A DNA stretch of 50,922 bases from Brotaphodocola catenula (lineage in GTDB: Bacteria; Bacillota; Clostridia; Lachnospirales; Lachnospiraceae): contig JAJEPU010000024.1 of NCBI GenBank assembly GCA_020686985.1, forward strand, positions 1 through 50,922, written 5' to 3'. The notes under the pieces were generated by a model. That model had not been told where the DNA came from. It saw only the letters and a program-made list of their open reading frames with translations, and did no database searches. Positions 26,705-35,830 of the stretch are shown here, in pieces. Each line of letters opens with the position of its first letter. Position 1 is the stretch's first letter. Both the position numbers and the translations under genes were made by a program.

Positions 26705-27634
26705 ATGAAAAAGAAAACAGGAATCTGCATGGCGATGGCGATGCTTTTGATGACAACACCGGCATGGGCGGGATCACCGATCATTGCAGTCGGAAGTGGC
26801 AACAGCACGACATCAACTTCTTCTGTGAGTTCGGAGACAGTACAGCTCAATCAGAGTCCTTCACAGAATAACACGACAGAAACGACTGCGGATCAGCAGA
26901 CGGGAGGTGAGGCGGTGACGCTTCCTTTATTAGATGAGAGTCGACCGATTGTGACCGGAGAGATTTTAGGAGCATCGTTTGTACCGGAAAAATTTGTGCT
27001 TCCGCAGGATGCCTCTGTCCTTGTTGTTGTCGAGGGACGCGGTGGCACCAGCTGTCAGGTTTATGCATATGAGAAGACTGCCAATGGCACTGATGGCACA
27101 GGCTGGACGAAATGCCTTGAGGTAGCCGGTCATCTCGGACGGAACGGAATGAGCAGCGATCGCCATGAGGGAGATAAGACGACCCCGATCGGTGTTTTCC
27201 GGATGAACACTCCGTTTGGTCAGGCACAGGCGCTTGAGGGATTTCCGTCTGACTACATTCAGGTTGATGACTCCTATGTCTGGGAGGAGACGAGCAACAA
27301 GTTAGTCAAGGGTTCCATCGAAAAAGGCGAGCGAGTTGGTGCTCAGGGCTATGCAGGCTATTACAACTATGTGATTGATGCAGGATACAACCTCAATGCT
27401 GTGACCGGTCGCGGTTCTGCGCTCTTCCTTCACTGCGATGTGCCGGGAGATACCGAGACATCGGGTTGCGTGGAGATTCCGGAAGCAGATATGATTGCGA
27501 TCATGAAACTCTACGGAAAGTATGGCAGTGGTCATTCCTATATTGCGCAGGCTCCGCAGGGAACATTTGATCAGATTTATGGTTCTTACGGAACGAACAA
27601 CGGATTGTCCCCGGAGGGAATGTTTACAAAATAG
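26705..27634 (+). CDS. Secreted L,D-transpeptidase-family protein (YkuD-like)
   Basis: ATG 26705 follows AGGAAGGAATAG. The 309-residue protein has a signal peptide (MKKKTGICMAMAMLLMTTPAWA, cut near AWA-G), a Ser/Thr/Gln-rich linker to about residue 75, then a catalytic domain. Family landmarks are DKTTPIGVFRM, ALFLHCDV (His243) and TSGCVEIP (Cys255), the His/Cys active site. Such enzymes form 3-3 cross-links in peptidoglycan or attach proteins to it; this divergent branch is also annotated as 'murein L,D-transpeptidase catalytic domain' with unproven activity. It lies beside a two-component system and may be its target. Confidence 0.85.
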   Translation: MKKKTGICMAMAMLLMTTPAWAGSPIIAVGSGNSTTSTSSVSSETVQLNQSPSQNNTTETTADQQTGGEAVTLPLLDESRPIVTGEILGASFVPEKFVLPQDASVLVVVEGRGGTSCQVYAYEKTANGTDGTGWTKCLEVAGHLGRNGMSSDRHEGDKTTPIGVFRMNTPFGQAQALEGFPSDYIQVDDSYVWEETSNKLVKGSIEKGERVGAQGYAGYYNYVIDAGYNLNAVTGRGSALFLHCDVPGDTETSGCVEIPEADMIAIMKLYGKYGSGHSYIAQAPQGTFDQIYGSYGTNNGLSPEGMFTK

Positions 27635-27763
27635 GAGAGAGAATCTGGCAAAAAATCTTTCCCACACGGAGTCATTCGCTATTGTGTGTACCTCAGAAAA
27701 ACACAGTCAAAAAGAAGTCAAAAAAGCAAATAAATTTACATAAAAATTCGGGATTTTGTTTGA

Positions 27764-27792
27764 TTGACATGAAAACATACCTGTGTTAAAAT
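27764..27792 (+). promoter_or_regulatory. Promoter of the DEAD-box helicase transcript
   Basis: TTGACA (27764-27769), 17-nt spacer, TAAAAT (27787-27792). Transcription would start near 27799, giving a leader of nearly 400 nt. The 27635-27763 stretch before it holds nothing I can identify. Confidence 0.8.
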
Positions 27793-27806
27793 TTTTAGAC
27801 GTATGC

Positions 27807-27860
27807 GAGAGAGGATTCAAGGTCTATCTTGAACCCTCTCTTTCTTTAAGAAAAGAGAGA
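27807..27860 (+). promoter_or_regulatory. Leader attenuator-like hairpin of the DEAD-box helicase gene
   Basis: GAGAGAGG-a-TTCAAG (27807-27821) pairs with CTTGAA-c-CCTCTCTT (27828-27842), followed by TCTTT: a terminator immediately after the transcription start. Its 3' arm CTCTCTTTCTT can alternatively pair with AAGAAAAGAGAG (about 27848-27859), which would break the terminator. Confidence 0.6.
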
Positions 27861-28192
27861 CAGTTGCAGGAGAGAAAGAGAGTACAACCATGTCTGCCCG
27901 GAAACATTGTGCTTGATGTAAAATAGAATCTATTTGCAAAGGGATGACGGAAACCGGAAGAAAAATCGCTGATTGACTGACTGGATTGTTCTTTATTCAA
28001 ATCAAATGGAACCGAAAATCATAGAGAGACCCATACAAAGATACAAAAGCAAAAAAGAGAGATGGAAACAGAAACGGGTGGACAATACGAAGCGTATTAC
28101 TGTGTGAAACGTATGAAAACCCGAAAACAGGAAACAAAAAAGCAGGTAAGAAACAAACAAGAAACAAAAATGAAGGAAAATGAGGACACAGA
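27861..28192 (+). other. Remainder of the long untranslated leader of the helicase gene
   Basis: About 330 nt, purine-rich, with no credible gene and no known riboswitch motif that I can recognise. Long leaders are common for cold-shock-type DEAD-box helicase genes. The ribosome site is GAAGGAAAATGAGGA before ATG 28193. Confidence 0.4.
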
Positions 28193-29878
28193 ATGGATAC
28201 AGTAAAATTTGAAGAGTTACAGATTAATGATCGAATTCTGAGAGCTGTGACGGATATGGGATTCGAGGAGGCTTCCCCGATTCAGGCAAAGGCAATTCCG
28301 GTTCAGATGGAGGGCTTGGACATCATCGGACAGGCACAGACCGGAACGGGAAAGACCGCGGCATTTGGAATTCCCCTGCTTCAGAAGATCGATCCGAAAA
28401 ATAAGAAACTTCAGGCGATTGCACTGTGCCCGACGCGCGAGCTTGCGATTCAGGTAGCAGATGAGATCCGCAACCTTGCAAAGTATATGCACGGCATCAA
28501 GGTTCTGCCGATCTATGGTGGTCAGGACATCGTGCGCCAGATCCGCGGACTCAAGGATGGCACCCAGATCATCGTCGGCACCCCGGGCCGTGTGATGGAT
28601 CATATGCGCCGGAAGACGATCAAGTTTGATCAGGTACATACAGTGATCATGGACGAGGCAGATGAGATGCTGAACATGGGATTTTTGGAGGATATGGAGA
28701 CGATCTTGAGCCAGCTTCCGGAGGAGCGTCAGACGATCATGTTCTCTGCAACGATGCCGGACGCAATTCAGAAGATTGCAAAGACGTTCCAGAAAGATCC
28801 GCAGATCGTCCGCGTGGTGAAGAAGGAGCTGACGGTTCCGAAAGTAACCCAGTATTATTATGAAGTAAAGCCGAAGACCAAGGTTGAGGTGATGTGCCGT
28901 CTTCTCGACATGTATGCTCCGAAGCTGTCTGTCGCTTTCTGCAATACGAAGCGTCAGGTTGATGAGCTGGTGCAGGAGCTTCAGGGAAGAGGCTATTTTG
29001 CAGAGGGTCTTCACGGAGACTTAAAGCAGATCCAGCGTGACCGCGTGATGAACAGTTTCCGAAATGGTCGCACCGAAATCCTTGTCGCAACCGATGTGGC
29101 AGCGAGAGGAATCGATGTCGACGATGTCGAGGCAGTGTTCAACTACGACATTCCGCAGGACGAGGAGTACTATGTACATCGAATCGGTCGTACCGGTCGT
29201 GCAGGTCGTGAGGGTATCGCATTCAGTTTTGTTGTAGGACGCGATGTATACAAACTGCGCGACATTCAGCGCTACTGCAAGACGAAGATCGTTCCTCAGG
29301 CAATCCCGTCCCTTGATGACATCACCGAGATCAAGGCAGAGAAGATCCTCGATCAGGCAAAGCAGGTGATGGCAGATATGGATCTGAGCCGAGTTCTTCA
29401 TATTGTAGAGAAGAAGCTCCTCGAGGAGGATTACACCTCCCTCGATCTCGCTTCCGCTCTTCTGAGAATGAGCATGGGTGAGGAAAATCAGGACATTGCG
29501 ATCGATTCCCAGCCGGCACGTTCCCTCGATGATCTCGATTCCTGGGGTCGTGGTGGAAGAGGCAGAGGTCGTGACAACGGTCGCGGACGCAGTGGAAGAG
29601 ACAACCGTGGCGGTCGTGGCAGAAAGAGCGACGGCGATATGGCTCGCCTTTTTGTAAATCTTGGAAAGAATCAGGGTGTGAGACCGGGAGATATTCTGGG
29701 TGCGATTGCGGGCGAGTCCGGAATCTCCGGTCGTATGATCGGAAGCATCGACATGTATGACAAATATACCTTCGTCGAAGTTCCGTCGGATTGTGCAGGA
29801 GAGGTTGTGGAGTGCATGAAAAATGCAAAGATCCGTGGTAAAAATGTCCACGTAGAGCTTGCAAACTCCCAACAGTAA
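28193..29878 (+). CDS. DEAD-box ATP-dependent RNA helicase (CshA/DeaD type)
   Basis: The 561 residues contain the Q motif (FEELQINDRILRAV, SPIQAKAIP), Walker A AQTGTGKTA, PTRELA, GTPGRVMDH, DEAD, SAT, and HRIGRTGRAGR, followed by a dimer-like helical segment, an Arg/Gly-rich stretch (about 450-478), and a C-terminal DbpA-like RNA-binding domain (ARLFVNLGKNQGVRPGDILGA, cited as LFVNLGKNQG; ending in VHVEL). Such enzymes unwind RNA in ribosome assembly and mRNA decay, often at low temperature. It is monocistronic, with a hairpin-bearing leader. Confidence 0.94.
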   Translation: MDTVKFEELQINDRILRAVTDMGFEEASPIQAKAIPVQMEGLDIIGQAQTGTGKTAAFGIPLLQKIDPKNKKLQAIALCPTRELAIQVADEIRNLAKYMHGIKVLPIYGGQDIVRQIRGLKDGTQIIVGTPGRVMDHMRRKTIKFDQVHTVIMDEADEMLNMGFLEDMETILSQLPEERQTIMFSATMPDAIQKIAKTFQKDPQIVRVVKKELTVPKVTQYYYEVKPKTKVEVMCRLLDMYAPKLSVAFCNTKRQVDELVQELQGRGYFAEGLHGDLKQIQRDRVMNSFRNGRTEILVATDVAARGIDVDDVEAVFNYDIPQDEEYYVHRIGRTGRAGREGIAFSFVVGRDVYKLRDIQRYCKTKIVPQAIPSLDDITEIKAEKILDQAKQVMADMDLSRVLHIVEKKLLEEDYTSLDLASALLRMSMGEENQDIAIDSQPARSLDDLDSWGRGGRGRGRDNGRGRSGRDNRGGRGRKSDGDMARLFVNLGKNQGVRPGDILGAIAGESGISGRMIGSIDMYDKYTFVEVPSDCAGEVVECMKNAKIRGKNVHVELANSQQ

Positions 29879-29900
29879 TGTGAAAAATACCAAAATAATC

Positions 29901-29930
29901 TTGACAGTGGTGAGAAAAATATGGTAATAT
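29901..29930 (+). promoter_or_regulatory. Promoter of glpK
   Basis: TTGACA (29901-29906), 18-nt spacer, TAATAT (29925-29930). Confidence 0.75.
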
Positions 29931-29956
29931 AACAAAGTACATATTTTTATCATACT

Positions 29957-30016
29957 ACCTTAGAGAAAATGAGAGCAGGGTTGAGACCGGTGACGGTGTG
30001 ACCTTGCTCTTTCTTT
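29957..30016 (+). promoter_or_regulatory. glpK leader: candidate GlpP-controlled antiterminator/terminator
   Basis: Terminator: 29971-29981 pairs with 30001-30011 (GAGAGCAGGGT with ACCTTGCTCTT, two G-U), an inner ACCG/CGGT stem, then TTCTTT. Alternative: ACCTT (29957-29961) can pair with AGGGT (29977-29981) across a 15-nt loop AGAGAAAATGAGAGC, consuming the terminator's 5' arm. The same geometry occurs before the G3P dehydrogenase operon. GlpP control is inferred from that and from glpP at 47888. Confidence 0.65.
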
Positions 30017-30131
30017 ATGGTTTGAGAAAAAAATAACAATTAAAAACGGAATTGGCAACAAAACCAAATCGGCAACAAATCAACAGCATCATCATGAAAA
30101 TTCAATCATAACTGACAGGGGGAAGGATATT

Positions 30132-31637
30132 ATGGGGAAATATGTCATTGCACTGGATCAGGGAACAACAAGCTCTCGCTGTATTCTCTTTGACCGGGAG
30201 GGAAGCATATGCAGTGTAGCACAGAAGGAGTTTACACAGATCTTCCCACAGCCGGGCTGGGTGGAGCACAACCCGATGGAGATCTGGTCATCACAGCTTT
30301 CCGTGGCACTCGAGGCGATGGGAAAGATTGGTGCGCATTACAGTGATATTGCGGCGATCGGAATCACGAATCAGAGAGAGACGACGATCGTCTGGGATAA
30401 GGAGACCGGTGAGCCGGTTTACAATGCGATTGTCTGGCAGTGTCGCAGAACCGCAGATCGCATCGAGAAGCTCAAAGCAGACGGAATGGAGGAGAAGATC
30501 CGTGAGCGCACGGGACTGATTCCGGATGCTTATTTCTCGGGAAGTAAGATTGCATGGATTCTCGACAACGTCGAGGGCGCACGTGAGCGGGCAGAGCGGG
30601 GGGAGCTTTTGTTCGGAACGGTTGATACCTGGCTGATCTGGAATCTGACAAAGGGATGCATCCATGTGACAGATTACACAAACGCATCCCGCACAATGCT
30701 TTTCGATATTCACAAGAAATGCTGGGACGATGAGATTCTTGCATACTTTAACATTCCGAAATGCATGCTTCCGGATGTAAAACCGTCAAGCTGTGTATAC
30801 GGATATACCTCCTCGGATGTCATGGGAGGAAAGATCCCGATTGCGGGTGCAGCGGGAGATCAGCAGGCAGCGCTGTTCGGTCAGTGCTGTTTTGAGCCGG
30901 GCGAGATGAAGAATACTTACGGAACCGGATGCTTCCTTCTGATGAATACCGGAGCGAAGGCGATCAATTCCACACATGGACTTCTGACGACGATTGCGGC
31001 TTGTACCGCGGAGGAAACGCATTATGCACTTGAGGGAAGTGTATTTGTCGCAGGTGCGGCAGTGCAGTGGCTTCGTGATGAGATGCGTATGGTCAGAAGT
31101 GCTTCCCAGACCGAAGAGTATTGTACCGCAGTTGAGAATACTGGCGGAGTCTATGTTGTTCCGGCATTTGCAGGTCTTGGTGCTCCGTATTGGGAACAGT
31201 ACGCGAGAGGAACGATCGTCGGTGTGACGCGTGGAACGAGCAAGGAGCAGTTTATCCGTGCGACGGTGGAGTCGATGGCATATCAGGTTTACGATCAGAT
31301 CGAGGCGATGCAACAGGATTCCGGAATTGCACTCAAGAAGCTCAAGGTTGACGGTGGCGCGAGTGCCAATAACTTCCTGATGCAGTTCCAGTCAGATCTT
31401 CTCGGATCTGAGCTGGTTCGCCCGCAGTGTATTGAGACGACAGGACTCGGAGCAGCCTACCTTGCAGGTCTTGCGGTCGGTTACTGGAAAGACCGCGATG
31501 AGATCCGTGAAAACTGGAAGGCGGAGCGCGATTTTGCACCGGAGATGCCGGAGGAAGAGAGAAAGAAACTCATCAAGGGCTGGAAACGAGCAGTTCGCTG
31601 TGCACTTGCCTGGGCACAGGAAGATGAGGACGAATAA
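30132..31637 (+). CDS. glpK: Glycerol kinase
   Basis: Phosphorylates glycerol to G3P with ATP. The 501 residues cover both FGGY-kinase domains: [32 protein letters not shown]-equivalent [48 protein letters not shown], and [12 protein letters not shown]. In many Firmicutes a His in a 'YHFYG' stretch before PIAG is phosphorylated by the PTS; the aligned residue here is Asp229 ([14 protein letters not shown]), so that control is probably absent. No glpF is in the window. The gene stands alone behind the attenuator-like leader; no clear terminator follows. Confidence 0.96.
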   Translation: MGKYVIALDQGTTSSRCILFDREGSICSVAQKEFTQIFPQPGWVEHNPMEIWSSQLSVALEAMGKIGAHYSDIAAIGITNQRETTIVWDKETGEPVYNAIVWQCRRTADRIEKLKADGMEEKIRERTGLIPDAYFSGSKIAWILDNVEGARERAERGELLFGTVDTWLIWNLTKGCIHVTDYTNASRTMLFDIHKKCWDDEILAYFNIPKCMLPDVKPSSCVYGYTSSDVMGGKIPIAGAAGDQQAALFGQCCFEPGEMKNTYGTGCFLLMNTGAKAINSTHGLLTTIAACTAEETHYALEGSVFVAGAAVQWLRDEMRMVRSASQTEEYCTAVENTGGVYVVPAFAGLGAPYWEQYARGTIVGVTRGTSKEQFIRATVESMAYQVYDQIEAMQQDSGIALKKLKVDGGASANNFLMQFQSDLLGSELVRPQCIETTGLGAAYLAGLAVGYWKDRDEIRENWKAERDFAPEMPEEERKKLIKGWKRAVRCALAWAQEDEDE

Positions 31638-31883
31638 GGATGAACAACGAGGACGAAGTCGTTAGCATTTTTGCAACGCAGGAATGAGAACGGGAATGAC
31701 AAAACTTCGGAAAAATAAGTTAAAATAAGAGACGACTAAGAGGCGTTTCGAGAAACTGAGGACACAATTGCAAATTTGGACATAAACTATGCAAAAATAA
31801 GAATACCTTTATTTTCTTAGGAGACAATTCGAAAAAATGTTAAAATTCTTCAAAGAAAAAGTGAAATATAAATAAAATTTTTA
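31638..31883 (+). other. Gap between glpK and the Opp-type operon promoter
   Basis: About 245 nt, AT-rich toward the end, without a credible gene or a clear intrinsic terminator for glpK. Read-through from glpK into the next leader is therefore possible. Confidence 0.4.
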
Positions 31884-31912
31884 TTGACATTAGGACAAAA
31901 TGACGGTATACT
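31884..31912 (+). promoter_or_regulatory. Promoter of the Opp/Dpp-type operon
   Basis: TTGACA (31884-31889), 17-nt spacer, TATACT (31907-31912). Confidence 0.8.
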
Positions 31913-31939
31913 TATTCTCAGTTGAGAAGTACTTGTACA

Positions 31940-32022
31940 CATTGCATGGAGATGAGAGAGCGCGCAGTGATGTAATTGAAAGAGCATGTTCGATTCAGTT
32001 ATATCATTGCGTGTTTTTATTT
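31940..32022 (+). promoter_or_regulatory. Leader terminator with candidate antiterminator, Opp/Dpp-type operon
   Basis: A 20-bp uninterrupted stem (31961-31980 with 31994-32013, four G-U pairs, 13-nt loop) is followed by TTTTTATTT: a strong terminator 90 nt before the first gene. CATTGC (31940-31945) can pair with GCAGTG (31964-31969) in the terminator's 5' arm, across a loop holding GGAGATGAGAGAGC. The plan resembles the glpK and G3P dehydrogenase leaders. Confidence 0.65.
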
Positions 32023-32105
32023 CACAGAAACCTTGCAGTGTGGAGGAGTATCGCAGGGAGAAGAGACTGCGACAACAGAAATTATGAAAACGGAGGAAGG
32101 GTGTT

Positions 32106-33719
32106 ATGAAAAAACGAGTAGCATTGCTTCTGGGCGCAGCGACGATGATGGCTGTAGCTCTGACTGGTTGTGGAGGCGGTAAGTCTTCCGATTCTGGTTC
32201 TGCATCAAATGGGGGAGATGCCGGAACGACGACAGCAGATGGCGGAAGCTCCGAAGCCCACAAGGACACTCTGGTGATTGGTACGGATGCAGATATCAAC
32301 AATCTGGATCTTCAGTCCCAGCAGGATCAGATCAACAACATTGTTCTGAAGAATACGCATCAGACTCTGGTATTCTTCAACAACGGTTCTCAGGGAGATG
32401 AGCGTTTTGGTCCGTGTCTGGCAACTTCGTGGGAGCAGGAAGATGATACCCACATCAAGATGAGTCTTCGTGACGATGTTCATTTCAACGATGACGACGA
32501 GACTCCGATGACCGCAGAGGATGTCAAGTTCACGCTGGATATGGCGATGGACAACATGGTAGCTTCCGTCCTCAAGGGTTATGTTGGAACAACGGTTCTC
32601 GATGATTACACGATCGAGATTGAGACTGAGAGCTACAACAACGAGTTCATTCAGTCCCTGTCTTCGGTTCCGCTGTCCATTCAGTCTAAGAAGGCATATG
32701 AGAGCGGTATGGAAGATCCGTACTACATCGGAACTGGTCCGTACAAGTTCGATGAGTGGGTAGAAGGCGAGTATTGCCGTCTGAAGAAAGTTGACGATTA
32801 CTGGGGCAACGATCTTCCGGCAGATGATAACCTGGCACCGGGTGTTGTAGATACGATCGAGTTCAAGCCGTACATCGAGGCATCTTCCCGTGTTATGGCA
32901 CTTCAGGCAGGCGAGATTGATGTCTGCGTAAACCCGCCGATCAACGAGTTACAGTATCTGGAAGATGATGACAACATCACCGTTTATGAGCAGACCGGAA
33001 CCCGTCTTTTCTACTTTGCATTCAACGTAGAGAAAGAGCCGTGGAACAACCAGAAACTGCGTCAGGCAGTTGCATGTGCGATCGATCGCAATGCAGTACT
33101 TGAGGCAGCTGTATACGGCAAGGGTACTCTTCAGAAGACGATCCTGAACCGTGGTCTGTGGGGCTTCTACGATGATATGGAAGGCTTTGATTACAACGTA
33201 GATCGTGCAAAAGAGCTGATGGCAGAGGCTGGTTATCCGGATGGTGGAATCACCACTACCCTGACTTACGCTTCCGGTACTCCGTATGAGCAGATTGCAA
33301 CCGTTATTCAGGCAAATCTGGCTGACATCGGAATCACCGTAACCCTTGAGCCGATGGAGACTGCAACCTTAAAGTCCACCTGTGTAGATGGCAAGCAGGA
33401 GCTCTTCCTGTGGAGATGGAACGAGGATTCCAAGGTTGACTTCGTATACCGTGACCTGTTCTATACCGGTTCTGGTTCTAACTATCATCACTTCTCTGAC
33501 CCGAAGGTTGATGAGCTGACCGATCTGGTAGCAACTGAGAAGGATGCTGATCAGCGTCTCGCAGATGCAAAGGAGCTTCAGGAGTACTTAGTAGATCAGT
33601 GCCCGCAGGTTCCGCTTTACATTGCAAACCTGGTAGTTGCATACAACAAGAACCTGAAAGGTACCTATTTCTACGGCGGTGGAAACCATGACTGGCGTCA
33701 TGCATATGTAGCAGAGTAA
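32106..33719 (+). CDS. Opp/Dpp-type ABC substrate-binding lipoprotein (SBP_bac_5)
   Basis: The 537-residue protein has a lipoprotein signal (AVALTGC, Cys about 22), a Gly/Ser/Thr linker, and the family 5 solute-binding fold (DTLVIGTDADINNLDLQ, YIGTGPYKFDEWVEGEY, LRQAVACAIDRNAVLEAAVYG). The family binds peptides but also nickel, sugars and opines, so the substrate cannot be read off. Location between glpK and the G3P dehydrogenase operon, behind a glp-like leader, suggests a glycerol-related or co-used nutrient. AAGGGTG lies just before ATG 32106. A terminator separates it from the permease genes. Confidence 0.88.
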   Translation: MKKRVALLLGAATMMAVALTGCGGGKSSDSGSASNGGDAGTTTADGGSSEAHKDTLVIGTDADINNLDLQSQQDQINNIVLKNTHQTLVFFNNGSQGDERFGPCLATSWEQEDDTHIKMSLRDDVHFNDDDETPMTAEDVKFTLDMAMDNMVASVLKGYVGTTVLDDYTIEIETESYNNEFIQSLSSVPLSIQSKKAYESGMEDPYYIGTGPYKFDEWVEGEYCRLKKVDDYWGNDLPADDNLAPGVVDTIEFKPYIEASSRVMALQAGEIDVCVNPPINELQYLEDDDNITVYEQTGTRLFYFAFNVEKEPWNNQKLRQAVACAIDRNAVLEAAVYGKGTLQKTILNRGLWGFYDDMEGFDYNVDRAKELMAEAGYPDGGITTTLTYASGTPYEQIATVIQANLADIGITVTLEPMETATLKSTCVDGKQELFLWRWNEDSKVDFVYRDLFYTGSGSNYHHFSDPKVDELTDLVATEKDADQRLADAKELQEYLVDQCPQVPLYIANLVVAYNKNLKGTYFYGGGNHDWRHAYVAE

Positions 33720-33802
33720 TCATTGTAGCGGACATCATGGAAGTATTTATCTTACCTATGTTCTAAGAATTTAAAAACCGTGATGGAACAGTGAGAACGA
33801 TG

Positions 33803-33846
33803 AAATCTTGCGGGCTACCGGTTTCCGGGCCCGCAAGATTTTTTTC
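33803..33846 (+). terminator. Terminator between the binding-protein and permease genes
   Basis: AAATCTTGCGGG (33803-33814) pairs perfectly with CCCGCAAGATTT (33830-33841), then T run. With no strong promoter visible before the permease gene, partial read-through would give much more binding protein than permease. Confidence 0.85.
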
Positions 33847-33956
33847 AGCAAAGATTTATCTACTTATCAATATTTATTACTTGAACAGATAAATCAAAGC
33901 AAAATAAAGTTGATGTGAATGGGTTTGATTTTAAAAGGAGAAGGAGTGAGTAGCAG

Positions 33957-34892
33957 ATGATAAAATACATAGTCAAGCGCCTCGTAATGCTGGTGCCGGT
34001 AATTCTGGTTACCTCGTTTCTGATTTTCTGGGCGATGAGCCTGACCGGCGGTGATCCGGCGCTGATGCTTGCGGGTGATAATGCACAGCCGGAGCAGGTA
34101 GAGCAGATCCGCGAAGAACTCGGTCTGAATGATCCGTTTATCGTGCGCTATGCAAACTACATGAAGGGCATGGTAACCGGAGATATGGGTAAGTCCTATG
34201 TGACAAAGCGTGATGTATTCAAGACCTTTATGGAGCGTCTTCCTAACACGTTGTTACTTGGAGGAACAGCAGTTGTGATTGCCGTTCTCGTCTCGGTTCC
34301 ACTCGGTGTCTACACCGCGATACATCAAAATACATGGAAGGATACGGCGGGCATGATATTCGCCCTATTCGGAACATCGATGCCGAACTTCTGGCTCGGA
34401 TTGATGCTCATTATCATCTTTTCCCTGAAACTCAAACTTCTGCCTACCGGAGGTAAGGGCGGAATTGACAGCCTGATCCTGCCGGCAGTAACCGTTGGTT
34501 TCGGTCTGGCAGCTCTGATCACAAGAACAACTCGTTCCTCCATGCTCGATGTGCTCCGTCAGGATTACATGACGACTGCACGTGCAAAGGGATGTTCCGA
34601 GAAGCGTGTTATCTTCACCCACGGTCTGAAGAATGCGCTGATCCCGATCATCACTGCAATCGGTCTTCAGATGTCTCTGGTTATCACCGGTTCTGTACTG
34701 GCTGAGACCGTATTCTCCTGGCCGGGAATCGGTCGTCTCGTTTACGATTCCATTTCCAAACGAGATACGCCGATGGTAACGGGATCGATCATCATGTGTT
34801 CGATTCTGATGTGTATCATCAATCTGGTGGTAGACCTGATTTACGCATTCTTTGATCCGCGTATCCGGGCACAGTACAGCAAGAAGGGGTGA
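33957..34892 (+). CDS. Opp/Dpp-type ABC permease, DppB-like
   Basis: The 311-residue protein has six transmembrane helices and the usual DppB features: start MIKYIVKRLVMLVPVI, the periplasmic LGLNDPFIVRYANYM segment, and the EAA-like cytoplasmic loop (RQDYMTTARAKGCSEKRVIF). AAAAGGAGAAGGAG precedes ATG 33957. It is followed after four nt by the second permease. Forms the membrane channel with the DppC-like partner. Confidence 0.93.
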   Translation: MIKYIVKRLVMLVPVILVTSFLIFWAMSLTGGDPALMLAGDNAQPEQVEQIREELGLNDPFIVRYANYMKGMVTGDMGKSYVTKRDVFKTFMERLPNTLLLGGTAVVIAVLVSVPLGVYTAIHQNTWKDTAGMIFALFGTSMPNFWLGLMLIIIFSLKLKLLPTGGKGGIDSLILPAVTVGFGLAALITRTTRSSMLDVLRQDYMTTARAKGCSEKRVIFTHGLKNALIPIITAIGLQMSLVITGSVLAETVFSWPGIGRLVYDSISKRDTPMVTGSIIMCSILMCIINLVVDLIYAFFDPRIRAQYSKKG

Positions 34893-34896
34893 TCGT

Positions 34897-35787
34897 ATGG
34901 CACAGACAAATTCAACCGGAAATACAAAACATGTAAAAAAGCGTACCATGCTCCAGGAAACCTGGAGACATCTGATCCGCAACCGCGGAGCCGTGCTTGG
35001 CATGCTGTTTCTTCTGTTCCTTGTTGGCGCAGCACTTTTCAGTCCATTGATTTTTGACTATGAGAAGGATGTAATCGGTCAGAACATGCAGGATCGTCTG
35101 ATGGCTCCGTGTGCAGCACACTGGTTCGGAACCGATGAGTTCGGACGTGACCTGTTTGCCCGTGTCATCTACGGTGCACGTTATTCTCTGATCATCGGTG
35201 TCGGCTCCGTGTTCCTCGGTCTGATTGTCGGAACGATTCTTGGTTCTCAGGCAGGATTCCGTGGAGGTGTTGTGGATTCCATCATCATGAGAGGAATTGA
35301 TATTTTCTATTCGATCCCGAACATCATGACCGCAGTTGTTATCGTTTCCCTGCTTGGTACAAGCACCGTAAACTTAATGATTGCACTGGCATTCTCCTGC
35401 GCGAGCAGTTTTGCCCGTATCGTGCGTGCGTCGGTTATGACGATCCGTGATCAGGAGTATGTAGAGTCTTCCTACGCAATGGGACTTCCGACCTGGAAGA
35501 TCATCGTAAAACATATCCTTCCGAACTGTCTGTCCCCGATCATCGTACAGATCACTCTGTTGATCGGAACGACGATCATTTCAGCTTCCTCCCTGAGCTT
35601 CCTTGGAATCGGTGTTCCGGCTCCGGCTCCGGAGTGGGGTGCACTTCTTTCCGCAGGACGTGGTCACATCCGTGATGCAAGCTACATGTGTATCATTCCG
35701 GGTCTTGCAATCATGATGACCGTACTGGCACTGAACCTGCTCGGTGACGGACTTCGTGATGCACTTGATCCGAAGCTGAAGAAGTAA
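34897..35787 (+). CDS. Opp/Dpp-type ABC permease, DppC-like
   Basis: ATG 34897 has AAGGGG upstream in the end of the preceding gene; a frame-open ATG at 34852 would overlap that gene by 41 nt. The 296-residue protein has a short charged N-terminus, then the OppC N-terminal helix (HLIRNRGAVLGMLFLLFLV), six membrane spans, FGTDEFGRDLFARVIYGAR typical of DppC, and the EAA-like loop (DQEYVESSYAMGLPTWKIIV). It pairs with the DppB-like permease. Confidence 0.93.
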   Translation: MAQTNSTGNTKHVKKRTMLQETWRHLIRNRGAVLGMLFLLFLVGAALFSPLIFDYEKDVIGQNMQDRLMAPCAAHWFGTDEFGRDLFARVIYGARYSLIIGVGSVFLGLIVGTILGSQAGFRGGVVDSIIMRGIDIFYSIPNIMTAVVIVSLLGTSTVNLMIALAFSCASSFARIVRASVMTIRDQEYVESSYAMGLPTWKIIVKHILPNCLSPIIVQITLLIGTTIISASSLSFLGIGVPAPAPEWGALLSAGRGHIRDASYMCIIPGLAIMMTVLALNLLGDGLRDALDPKLKK

Positions 35788-35830
35788 GTTGCGGGAGAGT
35801 GAGGAGCAACAAAAATAGGAGGAGAATGGC

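Noticed and set aside
27799-27848. Helicase leader as a fifth GlpP target
   Set aside because: It has a terminator but no upstream segment able to pair with the 5' arm across a GAGAG-type loop, and the gene has no link to glycerol.
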